Part shown: in pieces, positions 23,531 to 34,640 of the stretch
Layout: each line of letters starts with the position of its first letter
Numbering within the stretch: the stretch's first letter is position 1
NCBI GenBank assembly: GCA_029891345.1
Contig: CM057000.1
Span: 135,376,163-135,440,162 of the forward strand
Direction: 5' to 3'
DNA length: 64,000 nt
Origin: Dryococelus australis
Lineage: Eukaryota; Arthropoda; Insecta; Phasmatodea; Phasmatidae
The notes under the pieces: generated by a model
The model's input: the letters and a program-made list of their open reading frames with translations, nothing else
What the model was told of the DNA's origin: nothing
The model's database searches: none
Translations under genes and position numbers: made by a program

Positions 23531-23970
23531 CTAGAACGACACACTTGTGGCGGCATTTTGGGAAGAGAGAGCCTTATGATAAAATGTAGCATTCATACCA
23601 TATCTCGGAAACCAACCAACTAATTTCTACAAAATTTTTCACATAAGTAGTACTACAGCAGACGATGTAAAATTACGTGATATTAATTACTTACACCTTT
23701 GCTTTCAAAATGATATTCGTGTAAGTATTTGAGGTTTATGAACCCAGCCTACCAAAACTTCAGACTGACTACAGCTGATGCTAAAGCTCCGAGTCCATCA
23801 CTGAAATGCAGCTGGTTGCACGCTATCTTATAGTGTGAGGTAATTTGGGTTCGAGTCCTGGGTAATCCAATTGCGTATTTCAAACTGTCACATTGGCAAT
23901 GCATTGTTTACTGGCTCCACATTTAATGATATCGCTCTCAACGAGACATTAACCTGCCTATAAGAACTTC
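23531..23970 (+). repeat. Solo unit of the 286-bp repeat followed by a worn SINE-2
   Basis: The first part (about 23531-23760) carries CATATCTCGGAAACCAACCA and TTTCTACAAAATTTTTCACA, then AAAATGATATT. This is the word order of the tandem array in the intron at 32.7-34.6 kb. From about 23770 comes a worn SINE-2, with the B-box GGGTTCGAGTCC and the tail CGCTCTCAACGAGACATTAA. The preceding 23269-23530 has no recognisable content. Confidence 0.55.
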
Positions 23971-24167
23971 AGAAAAAATATATACATCCATGTAGAGAGA
24001 GGAACGTAGGCTCATTAAATATATCGGTAACATCTTGTTTATATTTTGACGTTTCACTAGGGAAAACATGATGTCATTACATAAGAATATCGCTAAAATA
24101 TATAGGTTATTTAAAAAAAACCTATTGTGTTGTGTGTAATGCATTAAATAAAAACACTAACAATCAT

Positions 24168-24402
24168 GGGACCGCGGTGGCTAAGCTGTTAGCCTGCTCG
24201 CCTCCCACCAAGGAGAACCGGGTTCAATCCCCGGCCGGGCCACTCCGGATTATCGCATGTGGGATCGTAGGTCGGTGGGTTTTCTCAGAGATCTCACGTT
24301 TCACTCGTCCTTTCATTCCGGCGCTGCTCCGTACTCAACTCAATCACACTTATCGGCTCTCAAGACGTTGCTGTTCGGAGCCGCCCAAATCTCTTCACAG
24401 TT
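24168..24402 (+). mobile_element. tRNA-derived SINE-1
   Basis: The head GGGACCGCGGTGGCTAAGCT and B-box GGTTCAATCCCCGGCCGGGC are well preserved. About 15 bases of the central block (GTGCCGGACGATG) are deleted. The tail GCCGCCCAAATCTCTTCAC is intact. The 142-residue frame at 24132-24560 crosses this SINE and is not a gene. Confidence 0.9.
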
Positions 24403-24544
24403 TCACTCACAATCATATAGTCTATATTCAGATTTCTCTAGGAGATTTTGCCTTCAAGTCTAGGAAGCCTTCCTACTGCTGTAAAACCGCACATTCATTC
24501 AAGGATGTTGGGCATGGTGCGCTTGCCAGAGTGAGTTCTGTTAT

Positions 24545-24753
24545 ACGCTGTTCACGGTAAAGTGAGCACTTTTGAGACCCTAGTTACTTATTATTTTAAG
24601 CCATTGTTTATTCTTTAACCACCTTTTATTATTAAACATTGACATGTAAATAATTAACACATTGTGCATATTCCACGGCAGTCGGAAGTTAATGTCTAAG
24701 ACTGCAATAAAATACATGCTTTCAAAAGTGCTCACTTGAGCGTGAACAGCCTA
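24545..24753 (-). mobile_element. MITE family B
   Basis: This is a complete ~210-base copy from CGCTGTTCACGGTAAAGTGA to GCGTGAACAGCCTA. Its interior reads in the minus orientation (AACCACCTTTTATTATTAAA, CCACGGCAGTCGGAAGTTAA). No gene is seen at 24754-24997. Confidence 0.85.
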
Positions 24754-24997
24754 TATAACAAATGTTCAAAATTTAACCATTGATATCAACACATACACGG
24801 GAACGTCATTCAATGTATGATCCCACCCTGACAAATACCTCGTGGTCGGTGCGAAGTTGTTCCAATGAATATAAAATGCGCATCCGGCTGATAACAACAC
24901 AGAAGGGCTGCTGTAAACCAACGCTTTTAGATTATCCCTTGCACATACGTTGATACGATCTGGACCGGGCGATCGGGTAAGCCATGAGATGGGTCCC

Positions 24998-25193
24998 GCT
25001 GCTCCATACTCACCTCACTTCACCATCATCGGCTCTCAAGACCTTGGGAGATCTTCGAGAAACCCCACCGACCAGCTGCATCGTATGGCACGATTCCAAC
25101 ACATGGAATTGTGGAAGCTACCCCGCCGGGAATCGAGCCCGGTTCACCAAGGTGGGAGGCGAGTAGGCTAACCACTAGACCACCGTGGCCCCT
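24998..25193. mobile_element. Chimeric, inverted SINE-1 pair
   Basis: The first ~49 bases (to about 25046) are a plus-strand SINE-1 tail (TACTCACCTCACTTCACCAT, CGGCTCTCAAGACCTTGG). Directly after it, 25047-25193 is a minus-strand SINE-1 body and head (B-box GGTTC...TCGAGCCCGG, then CCACCGTGGCCCC). A tail and a head of opposite orientation are fused without spacer. The interval 25194-25847 holds nothing recognisable. Confidence 0.8.
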
Positions 25194-25847
25194 CTACAAA
25201 GCTCTGGTACTGATACAACTTCTTTGGCTACACCGTAGAGTTATATTGATTTAATTGGTACGTATTTCAGGTAATGACATTTTCCTAGCATAAATAAATT
25301 TACGCTTTATATTTTCCGAATAATTTTATTTCAAATCCGAAAATGTTAGGTTTTTCTGCAGCCATTGTAACAAATACTAACTAATATGTGTGTACAAATG
25401 AAAAAAGTTACAATATAAAACAATGATGTGGGCTACCGCTTGACATACATGTAAGGGCCTAATCACAAAATAACATGTAACGCATTTTTGAAAAAATATT
25501 GAATAAATGCAAACCATTACATATATTTAAGATTATTATTAAATGCATGAACTGTTCTTTGATGATTACATACCTATGTTTTACCCGGTACCCCATGACA
25601 TTATTTTATGTTGTAATATTTTTCATCGGAACATCTCAGTTAGTATATTGTTATCATCGCAGGAGCAAAAGAAAAAAAAATGGGATTTTATATCTAATTA
25701 TTTAAAACATAAAAGGTTAAAAAAAAAATTATTCGAAGGAAATGGCATCATATACAATGAGTGCAAGATGAAAAATATTTGGTACAAATATAACGTAACT
25801 GATTTTTTGGTATTCGACACCCTGGATATTGTTTAGGAGGGAGGCCT

Positions 25848-26218
25848 CTTAAGGCTCGGCCTCGCCCCTTTTCAAGAAATTCTTAGTTTTCGCGTTATAA
25901 TTTCGGATTCATACTAATTACAGACAATGTAAGATTATAGAAAATTTACATATTACGAGTTTAGTGTTTTTGTGGGTAATTTTAATTGTGTGTTATCTGC
26001 TTGTTATAAAAAGTCGAGAGCATTCTTATCTTTTATTAACACGTTCTCGACTTTTTATAACAAGCAGATAACACACAATTAAAATTACCCACAAAAACAC
26101 TAAACTCGTAATATGTAAATTTTCTTTACAATCGCACATAGTCAGTAATTATTATGAATCAGAAATTATAACGCGAACACTAAGAATATCTGCAAAAGGG
26201 GGCAAGCCGAACCTTAAG
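25848..26218. mobile_element. Foldback element with ~170-base inverted arms
   Basis: The left arm (about 25848-26019) and right arm (about 26045-26218) are inverted repeats around a ~25-base spacer. Near the centre the match is almost perfect over more than 100 bases: GTTATCTGCTTGTTATAAAA on the left is answered by TTTTATAACAAGCAGATAAC on the right. Divergence rises towards the outer ends. It has no coding capacity and would form a long hairpin in single-stranded DNA or RNA. Confidence 0.9.
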
Positions 26219-26231
26219 AATACAGAGGTAT

Positions 26232-26661
26232 AGGCTATTCACGATACAGTGAGTACTTTTTAAATAAACCTTAAAAAGAGTCACTGCCCCGGTCTGCATA
26301 TACTTTAACGGGCGTACTGAGTGACATAGCACTCAATAAAGTTGGTAACGATTGATAGAAAGTAGTTCCATATCTTAACGGCGAATGAAAAGTGTTACGT
26401 AGCCATTTGTGATAGCTTAAATTATTTTATTCGCTTTCCTTTGTTTTTTTTTTTTTTTATCCATCAAAGTGTAAAAGTGAGCAGATTTGTAAAATATGCA
26501 CTTTTCTAAAAACTTCACAATTTTACTTGACTTACGCATGAATAAAGGGATGAGACCCATGGCAATATAAATTTTACACAAGGCGGAAGAATATACAACG
26601 TGCATACAAAGTAGATGGTAAGCAGTGTTTTCAAAAGTTCTCATTCTACCGTGAGTAGCCT
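26232..26661 (-). mobile_element. MITE family A
   Basis: This complete copy runs from AGGCTATTCACGATACAGTG to TACCGTGAGTAGCCTA. It is flanked by TA on both sides and lies 13 bases after the foldback element. The following ~920 bases to 27585 contain no recognised gene; a few CCAAT words (27180, 27310) are noted only. Confidence 0.85.
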
Positions 26662-27585
26662 ATAAAATTGTGAAGTACATTGCGTACTCCAGCCACACGC
26701 CCCAGCGAAATTGCATCACCAGCCTTAAGTATGGCGGAGCGTCGTTGACCAATAAGCTCCTCGAGAGTTACTTGCCAGGCGACAGCGCGGACCAACGAGA
26801 AATATTCAGTAACACGCAGTTGCCGATCAGACCCGAGGACTATCTCCGCCGCTACACTCGGCCAACGAGCATTCGATAGTGACCTGCAAAACTCGCCATA
26901 TTATTTAGGGGCACGTTAAAACTCAAACACGTGTACATGTGCAATAAGTTTGTCATTTGGACCATACTTTATTTGATACGTCATGGGTACAGCGCCGAGT
27001 ATTTCGCGGATTGAATGGACAGCAAGCTAGGCTGGTCAGACCTCGAGACATATCGTTTGTTTATTAGTTGCTGTGCTCAAGTGAGGTATCTGTACAGAAC
27101 TGTTAAACACTCACTCACACTACTGCTTCCTGCTTATCACTGGCTCACAGTTAAACTGGGCGTGTCTAACGAACCGTCGTCCAATCAGAACCGTAGGAGA
27201 AAATAACACGTATTTGGAATCTAACTCGTCTCCGAAATAATTCGTGAAATACTCGCGGCTCTAGTCGTGGGTAACTCCGCGCCAGTAAATGCACACTTCA
27301 CAATTGTGTAGTCCAATCACGTGAAGCCCAGTTTAAAAAAAAAAGGAGTGGCTTCACATCTATGCAGCAGCCGATGGTGAATCGACGCCAGCTCGAGTAT
27401 ATACAGTACTGTGAAGTTTAGCCTGATGCCAAATAATAACGCGAATTTTGTACGTCTCTAACGATCGAGTTTGGTTACATCAACGGAACCGCCAACCCAG
27501 TTCATTTCTGTTTACTGCCATATTCTGTAGCTACGCCAAGTTGTTACACAGTCGCAAATGAGTTCATCAGAGAGAGGACTAGCCA

Positions 27586-28055
27586 TTAAGAGTCGTATGT
27601 ACTGAAACGTTTTCTGTGAAATCGTTGTTTGCGCGTAAACACGTATCTACGTAAATAAAAGTTCTGGAAATATGACTTTTTATCCGAAAAGATATAAAAA
27701 AACAATGATCTATGGAACAATTTTTTTTTTTTTTTACTTTTGTCATATTAAGTGTATTCTTAGAGAAAAATTTCGTGAAAATGGTCAAATATCGCATTTT
27801 TAAAACTCGCCTATGCAGTTTCCTTAAGCGGCATGAGAAAAGAATACAGACAGGGACGTACTTTAATCTGTGGGCTTTCATCCCGTGTAATAAAACCTCT
27901 ATGTTACAGATCTAATTTGCACAGCGCAACGTTACGAAGGAAACACTGCACGCCTTGCGCGTAGGAGCGATGAGGCACTAGGCGTGTGTGTAACTGTCGC
28001 CCGTATCGCCCCCTCGCTTCTTGACCTTGGACGCGCAGCTACACAGTCCCCTTAA
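27586..28055 (+). mobile_element. MITE family C, copy 2
   Basis: TTAA is present at both boundaries (27586, 28052). The termini read TTAAGAGTCGTATGTACTG and CAGTCCCCTTAA. Interior blocks GTTGTTTGCGCGTAAACACG and CACTGCACGCCTTGCGCGTA match the other copies. The interval 28056-28844 holds no recognised gene. Confidence 0.85.
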
Positions 28056-28844
28056 GCAGTACCGTAGAAACCATACTAAAAATAGCTACAAAGAATACTG
28101 ATAGAATTGTTCATTTGTTCCGAGTATTGTTCACGTTTCGTTGAAAAACTGCAAATATGTAATGAGGACAGGAAAATAAGAAAAGAAAGAAGTCGACAAC
28201 GGTGTGTCCTAACAAGCGCTTTGTCTGACAAATGTTACTTTCAGTTTCGAACTTGGTGTGCCGTTTAAATGAAGTAATTTTTGCCTTTGTAGCTTTCGCT
28301 TGTTGTACGAATCTGCATGAAACTAGTGAGGATTCATCATGTGTCTTTGTGTCGCGAGAACGGCAGAGCCCACTCGAACAAATGCAGTAATTCAACCCCC
28401 TTCATTTGAAATTTCGTTGCTTAGCACAATAGATAAGAAAAAAATATATATACACAGTTACCATGCTCTCTGACCGAGCGAGAGTCCAGAAATTTCTGTG
28501 ACCTCATACGCAAAGTGCTGTCGAGTGTGGTATCTAATTCAAATAAGGCGCGTGGAAAAATGTTATCGCGGTGAACCAAACGAACGTCTGGCGCGATAAC
28601 CGTTGCTCATTCTGAAGTGTTTACTCAACACTGTTACAGTCAGCAGGCTTGTCTGGGTATATCTATCACTCGGCGAGCAAGCCCTATCCAGGTGATACAC
28701 TCTGCGGTACCAACACTGCACGATGACCGCCATGGCTTCAAGGTAAGAGCATATGCGAGTAACGTCGTGATAAAGCCATGCATAAAACGAGTCGAAAACT
28801 CACAAAACCATAAGTACTGTCGTCAATGACGACGATATATTTAA

Positions 28845-29265
28845 AGACTGTTCACGCTATAGTGGGAACTTTTGAAATAAACTTAGAAAAAAAGCCACTG
28901 TCCCTACCGGCATATGTTTTTAACGGTCGCAATGAGTGCCATGTGTCCAGTAAAGTTGGTAACGATGGAGAGGAAGGAAGTTCCAGATATTATCGTCGAA
29001 CAAAAAGTAATATGTAACCATTTGTGGTAACTTAATTATTCCTCTAGCTTTCTGTATTTTTTAATGCATCTAAGTGTAAAAATGAGCAGATTCGTACAAT
29101 ATTATCTTTTCTAATAACTTCACAGTTTCACTTGACCGACGCATGAAGAAAGTGATAAGGCCCATGGCAATGTTAATTTTACATAAGTCGAAAGAACTCT
29201 CAAGGTGTACACAAGTAGATCTTAAGCAAGGCTTTCAAAAATGCTCATTTTACCGTGAAAAGCCT
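28845..29265 (-). mobile_element. MITE family A
   Basis: This is a complete copy from AGACTGTTCACGCTATAGTG to TTTACCGTGAAAAGCCT, with the usual interior in minus orientation (GATCTTAAGCAAGGCTTTCA near the right end). Confidence 0.85.
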
Positions 29266-29344
29266 TCAACGTAATTATTTTCGACTGACGCTGAGGCACG
29301 GTGAAAAATAATTGCGTGATGAACCTTCGAGGAACGTCTCCTGT

Positions 29345-29565
29345 CACGCCAAGCGAAGTGGCGCTGGTGTTAAAATTTGGACTCGCATTCGGGAGGACCC
29401 AGGTTCGAATCCCGGTCCGGCCATCCTAATTTCGACCTGCTGTCGTTTTTCAGAAAACACTGCAGGCGGACGCTGTGATGGTCCCTTAATACAGGCCTTG
29501 TCCCTGCCTCTCTCAGCTAATGACCTCGCTGTCGACGAGACATTAAGCCCTACTTATCTACCTAC
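29345..29565 (+). mobile_element. tRNA-derived SINE-2
   Basis: The head AGTGGCGCTGGTGTTAAAAT is followed by the B-box GGTTCGAATCCCGGTCCGGC. The tail reads AATGACCTCGCTGTCGACGA then GACATTAAGCCC. It is the best preserved SINE-2 copy here. The frame at 29312-29626 is its shadow. Confidence 0.85.
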
Positions 29566-29569
29566 CTTT

Positions 29570-29787
29570 AGGCTGTTCACGGTAAAACTAGTTACTTTTC
29601 CCTTTCAGCCGTTTTTTATCCTTTAACCCATCTTTTCATATAAATATTGCCATTTAAGTAATAAACACAGTGTGTGTATTCCATCGCACTCGGAAGTTAA
29701 CGTTTAAGGCTAAAATAAAATAAATGTATTAACTATTATTCCAAATGAGAGGGTTTTCGAAAGTGTTCATTTTACGATGAATAGCCC
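29570..29787 (-). mobile_element. MITE family B
   Basis: The left terminus AGGCTGTTCACGGTAAAACT abuts the SINE-2 tail. The right terminus is TTTTACGATGAATAGCCC. The interior matches 24545-24753. Nothing is recognised at 29788-30255. Confidence 0.8.
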
Positions 29788-30255
29788 ATACCAACCTCCT
29801 GTCTTTCAGAGCAGTACTTACTTTTTTTAACAATCTGCTCAAATGTTTTGCACACACATCCATTGGTAAGGCACCCTTTTATTTTGAATATAAAGTTGCA
29901 GAAATGCAAGCAATGTTTATTTAATTACTTTCATCAACTTTAAATTTTCATTCCAATTGTAACGCGAGATTTGTGTCAGTTTATTAACCGACTGTATCCA
30001 GTGCCGAAAATAAACCTAAGAACACAACAAAAAAAACTATAGAACAAAACTAATCCTTTAAAATGAACTTCAATGAGTTGGAATCTATATAATTACTCAG
30101 CAGTTGGTACAAATGAACCATGGAGCAAAAGGCAGAAAACTCGACTAGGAAAATGACGGCCAACAACCACAATCAACATAATAGTGTTTTTATTTCTCTC
30201 GAGATGCTCTGGCAGATATTTTTAATTATTTAAGATGGATTCATTAAACTCTGGA

Positions 30256-30515
30256 GGCCACGGTCGTGTAGTGGTTTGACTACTCGCCTCCCACTTAGGA
30301 GAACTGGGTTCGATTCCTGGCTGGGTCGCTCCCAGATTTTTGCTTGTGGGAATCGTGCCGGGTAATCCCGCTGGTCGGGAGGGGTGTGGGATTTTCTCAG
30401 GGATCTTCCGTTTCCCCCCCCGTCCTTTCATTCCGACGCTGCTCCATTCTCAACTTGCTTCACCCCAGGCGGCTCTCAAGACTTCGATGTTAACAGCCGC
30501 CAAAATATCTTCACC
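30256..30515 (+). mobile_element. tRNA-derived SINE-1
   Basis: The head GGCCACGGTCGTGTAGTGGT and B-box GGTTCGATTCCTGGCTGGGT are intact. The body has a small insertion (GGGAGGGGTGTGGGATTTTC). The tail is ACTTCGATGTTAACAGCCGC. A run of 17 C lies at 30698-30714. The rest to 31735 holds no recognisable gene. Confidence 0.9.
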
Positions 30516-31735
30516 CTTAAATTTTGAACTCTGGTTAGAAAGTGGATTTTCCCTCATTTGTGTTCGTTGTGATTGTTTTCTGTTCTTTCCTCTTATCCAG
30601 TTTGTTGTCTTTTGCTTGCTGATTCTTGTTCTGTTCACTGTTAAGTGCGTCTTTGTTTCCGAGTTATTTGTCGTTCATTTCCAGGGGTTTGTTTGATCCC
30701 CCCCCCCCCCCCCCTTGGGCTTATTTTAGACAATGGATACTCACACAAATAACTAGTATTATTTGGTAATGTGATTAATATGTGTGATTGGTAGCCGAGA
30801 TGCACTCGTTTTATCTCTTCGTGGTGGATAATTTAACCAAAGTAGTATTATGTCCCTAGTATAAACGAATTCTGGTATAGCGCATCATCAGATCAGTCCC
30901 TATATTTCCTACCAATTAGACGAAACAAGCATAACGAAAAAAATATTATACGAGAATAGGAGGAGGGCGGTGGTAGTTAGGGCATCTTACTTCGCTCCAT
31001 ACTTTGTACAGATAAAATCCCTACAGGTATTTTTTTACACAGCAAACTATTTGTACGTTATAAGCCTAGATTGCGTTACAGATTTACATTTATTCCACTA
31101 AGTGAAATTAGAAAGTATTCATTTTTACTGGATAATAATTCCCTATTTCGTCACATAGAAAGGCTGTTTTCCATTTATTTTATGGATTAAGAGGAATTGC
31201 ATTGTAAAAGAGTTGTCACATAATACTTTCGACGTCTTGTGAGACTTTCATATAACAACTTATGTAAATGGTTAGATGGGCAGATATAACGCAATTTTTA
31301 AAGTATGTAATGATATTTAACGTAAGGCTAATAAAACCGCTTATCAAATCACTGGCAAGTCACCATTATCAAGTCACCAAATTATATACAATTTCAAGCC
31401 TTTGTCAGTGACGTCATCATTAATATAATGCAAATGATTTTAAGAACTCTTTACACAAAGAGACATTTTTCGAAATAACGTGGGAAACCTGACATCAAGA
31501 ATTTTTCAAATGAAGCACATTTTTGGGGCTGCGTTACTGACAGAAGCGTAAAGAAGTTACGTCTTGCGCAAGCTACTGCGATGAAGAGCTGGAATCCAAT
31601 CTCCCAGCAATTCTAGCTGTCGTGTTCCAGTTGTATGTCAGTCTCGTTGCGTACAGGGAAGGCCATGTTGCATCTTCTGGCCATGAAAGTTCCTTCAAGT
31701 TACCTCACGGTGACCTAAAAACACGAATATTCGAG

Positions 31736-31984
31736 TGAAGAGATTGGGGCGGGCTCTTAACGTCGAGGTCTTGAGAGCCGATGAGGGTGAAGCGAGGTGA
31801 GGTTATGGAGCAGCGTCGGAATGAAGGGGCGGGGGAAACGGGAAATCCACGAGAAAACCCGCCGACCAGCGGCATCGTCGGGCACGATTCCCACATGCGA
31901 AAAACCTGGGTGTGACCTACCGAGAATCGAACCCGGTTCGCCTAGGGGGAAGGCGAGTAGTCTAACCACCCACCACCGCGGCCC
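31736..31984 (-). mobile_element. tRNA-derived SINE-1, directly upstream of the FN3 gene
   Basis: This is a full-length minus-strand copy. The tail is at the left (GTGAAGAGATTGGGGCGGGC), the B-box complement is GAATCGAACCCGGTTCGCCT and the head complement CACCACCGCGGCCC. It ends ~52 bases before the TATA-like box of the FN3 gene, so the proximal upstream DNA of that gene is retroposon sequence. Confidence 0.9.
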
Positions 31985-32035
31985 GTCGTTTTGAAAATGT
32001 GTGTGGGTGTGTGAAGCATGTGGTCCGTGGGGTAG

Positions 32036-32069
32036 TATTTAAAGCGATAGGATTCAATAATACAGTTGA
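32036..32069 (+). promoter_or_regulatory. Candidate core promoter of the FN3 gene
   Basis: A TATA-like box TATTTAAAG (32036-32044) is followed 28 bases later by an initiator-like ACAGTT, with A at 32064. This spacing suits an insect TATA-Inr promoter. From 32064 to the ATG at 32202 there is no other ATG, which fits a short 5' leader. A strong donor-like AAAGGTAAGT at about 32145 leaves open a leader intron, but no good acceptor precedes the ATG. Inferred from sequence only. Confidence 0.4.
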
Positions 32070-32201
32070 TCTAAGTGATAATACGGGGAACATATTTCAG
32101 GAAGTACACGACCGTGAGTGTAATTTATAGGTCAGTGCTGTATTAAAGGTAAGTTCTGTGCTATAACTAGGTAATTCACCATACTTGTGGTGTTGTAAGT
32201 C

Positions 32202-32298
32202 ATGAAGTTAATGAGCGTGTTCACTTACAGATGTGGCACTCTCCTGGTCTTCACAGTGATGGCAGCGTATCTACAAACCTCGTGGGCACAGAGTGAAT
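32202..32298 (+). CDS. Exon 1 of a secreted or receptor-type FN3 protein: signal peptide
   Basis: The exon encodes 32 residues plus one base. Residues 1-12 form the n-region (MKLMSVFTYRCG) and 13-24 a hydrophobic core (TLLVFTVMAAYL). A likely cleavage site lies after SWA, before QSE, fitting the small-residue rule at -3 and -1. The start is the first ATG after the proposed cap site; a second in-frame ATG at residue 4 is possible. The exon ends GAAT|GTAAGT, an ideal donor, in phase 1. That is the phase needed by the downstream FN3 exons, and joining to 36014 makes a Cys codon. The product therefore enters the secretory pathway. The gene identity is not known. Confidence 0.75.
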
Positions 32299-32579
32299 GT
32301 AAGTTGATTGTTCTAGTGTAATACATTACAGCTGACATACAGTACATTAAAGTATAAAGTACTGAAGAACTTTAATATGTTTACTCTTCCAATTAATTTC
32401 AGAGTTAGAATTAGGAGGCTATATCCTGCTTAATAAACAGACTCATGCTCAGTATTAAGTAATGAATAATGATAAAAATAGCTAGATGAAGTCTGTAGCG
32501 CAAAAAAAAATGGTTTTTCTTGATGCGAATATTTTTAGTCTACGGTCCGAAGGAAAGAAAGGCTTATGAGATCAGTTTT

Positions 32580-32660
32580 CTGTCTGTGTGCCTGAGTGTC
32601 TATCTATGTGCGTATATGTGTGCATGTATGCGTGTATGTGTGTCTATGCGTGTATGTGTC
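32580..32660 (+). repeat. Alternating purine-pyrimidine TG-rich tract
   Basis: An imperfect TG/TA-rich simple repeat (TATGTGTGCATGTATGCGTG and similar) in intron 1, directly before the 286-bp array. It may mark the start of the same repeat family. The short ORF over it (32520-32717) is low complexity. Confidence 0.7.
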
Positions 32661-32669
32661 CCCTCTTTC

Positions 32670-34640
32670 AATTTTTTACGCTTCGACAGAATTTCACCAA
32701 ACTTAGAACACACATAGTGCTAAGTCAGGACACCTGAATTTTATAGTTTTCAACCACGCCGGTGATATGTATAACTAGGAAACTTTTCAACTGATTTAAA
32801 CCACATTTGTATGCTGGTAGACCATTACGTAAAGATTAAATTGTGAAATGGATATTGGATGTTGGTCCCCCATTTTGGAAAATAGCACTAAATTAAAAAT
32901 ATGTATATTTTACTTCATATCTCGAAAACTATTCAACAATTTCTCACCCAATTTGGAATATAAGTAATACTATGATAGGCCATGCAAACGTATGTGATTG
33001 GAATTTATTAGTTACTTATTTTCAAAATGGCGGCTATACAAATGTTTTAAGTCTATTTAGTATAACTGCCATACCATTTAACCAATTTCGACCAAATTTA
33101 GTATACTGAAACTATCTATTGCAAGCACCATATATACCAACAAATAAACACGTATGTTGGCTATTTTGGAAGATAGTGCAATACGAATAAATAAAGTTAT
33201 GTCTTAACTCGGTGAATAATTAACCGATACCTACAAAATTTGGCAAACGTGTAGTACTTATGCAAATGATCTTAAGGGATGTGTTTTAAGCATGCCAGAT
33301 ACTTATTTTCAAGATTGCGGCCATATAGCCATTTTAGATTAGAATGTTATATCGTAGAAACTATATAATCAATACCAACATAACATTTCAGGATGTCAGT
33401 TAACATTAAAACTATCATCTGTATGAACATGTAACATCTTTTGTCGGACATTTGTTAAGATAGCGTCATGCGAATAAAAGAAAGTTGTTGTATCATATGT
33501 CGGGAAATAATTGACCAATTCCTATCAAATTTGGCATACGAGTAGTATCGAGGCAGATGAGGTCAAGTGGTATGTTTTAAGCATACCAGACACTTATTTT
33601 AAAAATGGCGCCCATATAGCCATTTATAGCTTAGAATGCTAGTGGTAGAAACCTTATAATGCATTTCAACTAAACTTTATATGATGGCAGTAGATATTAC
33701 ATCTATCAACTGTATATGCAAACAGCGTATTTTGTCCGCCATTTTGTAAAATCGCGTCATGCGAGTAAATATTTTTTTTGTCATATCTCGGGTAACAGTT
33801 GACAGATCACTTCCAAATTTGGCCAAAAAATAATACTGCAGCAGGTTGTGTAAACCCTTATTTTTTATGTAGGTCATGCACTTATTTTAAAATGGTGGCT
33901 ATATAGATATTTCATCTCAGTATATTTTATTAGCGAAACAAATTCCAACTTAGTTTGTATACTGGCCGTACGTATTATATCAATTAAATTTCTCTATGCA
34001 GAGCCTCATTTGTCTGCCATTTTGTAAGCTAGCCCTAGTAAAAAAAATTAATGTTTTTATCTCGTATCTCGAGACACAATAAACCCATCCTTACAAAATT
34101 TGAAGATGTGCTATGGCAGGTCATAAAAAATGCATTTTTTTTTTAAAGTAAGATACACTTATTGTCAGAACCGTGGCTCTAAAATCATTTTAATTTTGTG
34201 GGAGATATCTACGAAACGATGTTATCTAGTTTAACTTAACTTCGTATATTGGCAGTATGCAATTATCGAAATTGCTATTACATTACTTTTTCGTTCTCCA
34301 TTTATGAAGAATGCCACATGAAAATTATGTAGGTTTTATGCTATGTTTCGAGAACCCATTAACCGATATCCACCAAATGTTACAATGGAACATTTTTAAT
34401 AAATTTGTACCAAATTGTGCACATCGTAAATGCTACAGAAGGCCATGTAAACGTTCATGATTTAAATACGTCAGACAACGAAGTTTAAAATGACAGCTTC
34501 ATAAATAGTTTAGTTAATATTGGCTTATATATTAATCGATTTAAGAAAATTCTAACAAAAAATTTGTATGTAGACAGTATACATTAGAAGCATCGTATAT
34601 AGAGCCTCTTTTCCTGGCAATTTTGTACGATAGCATGGTT
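32670..34640 (+). repeat. Degenerate ~286-bp tandem array in intron 1
   Basis: At least six diverged units start with a TATCTCG-like word at about 32922, 33208, 33499, 33783, 34064 and 34352, spacings of 281-291. Each unit then has an ACCRATTYCTACCAAATTTGG-like phrase and, ~100 bases on, TTATTTTMAAAATGGCGGC with CATATAGCCATTT. Further on comes the inverse motif GCCATTTTG. No long ORF runs through it. Mutations differ between units, so the array is old. One solo unit lies at 23531-23760. Confidence 0.75.

Noticed and set aside
32670-34640. CRISPR-like array
   Set aside because: Units are ~286 bases, diverged and without unique spacers, and the context is eukaryotic.
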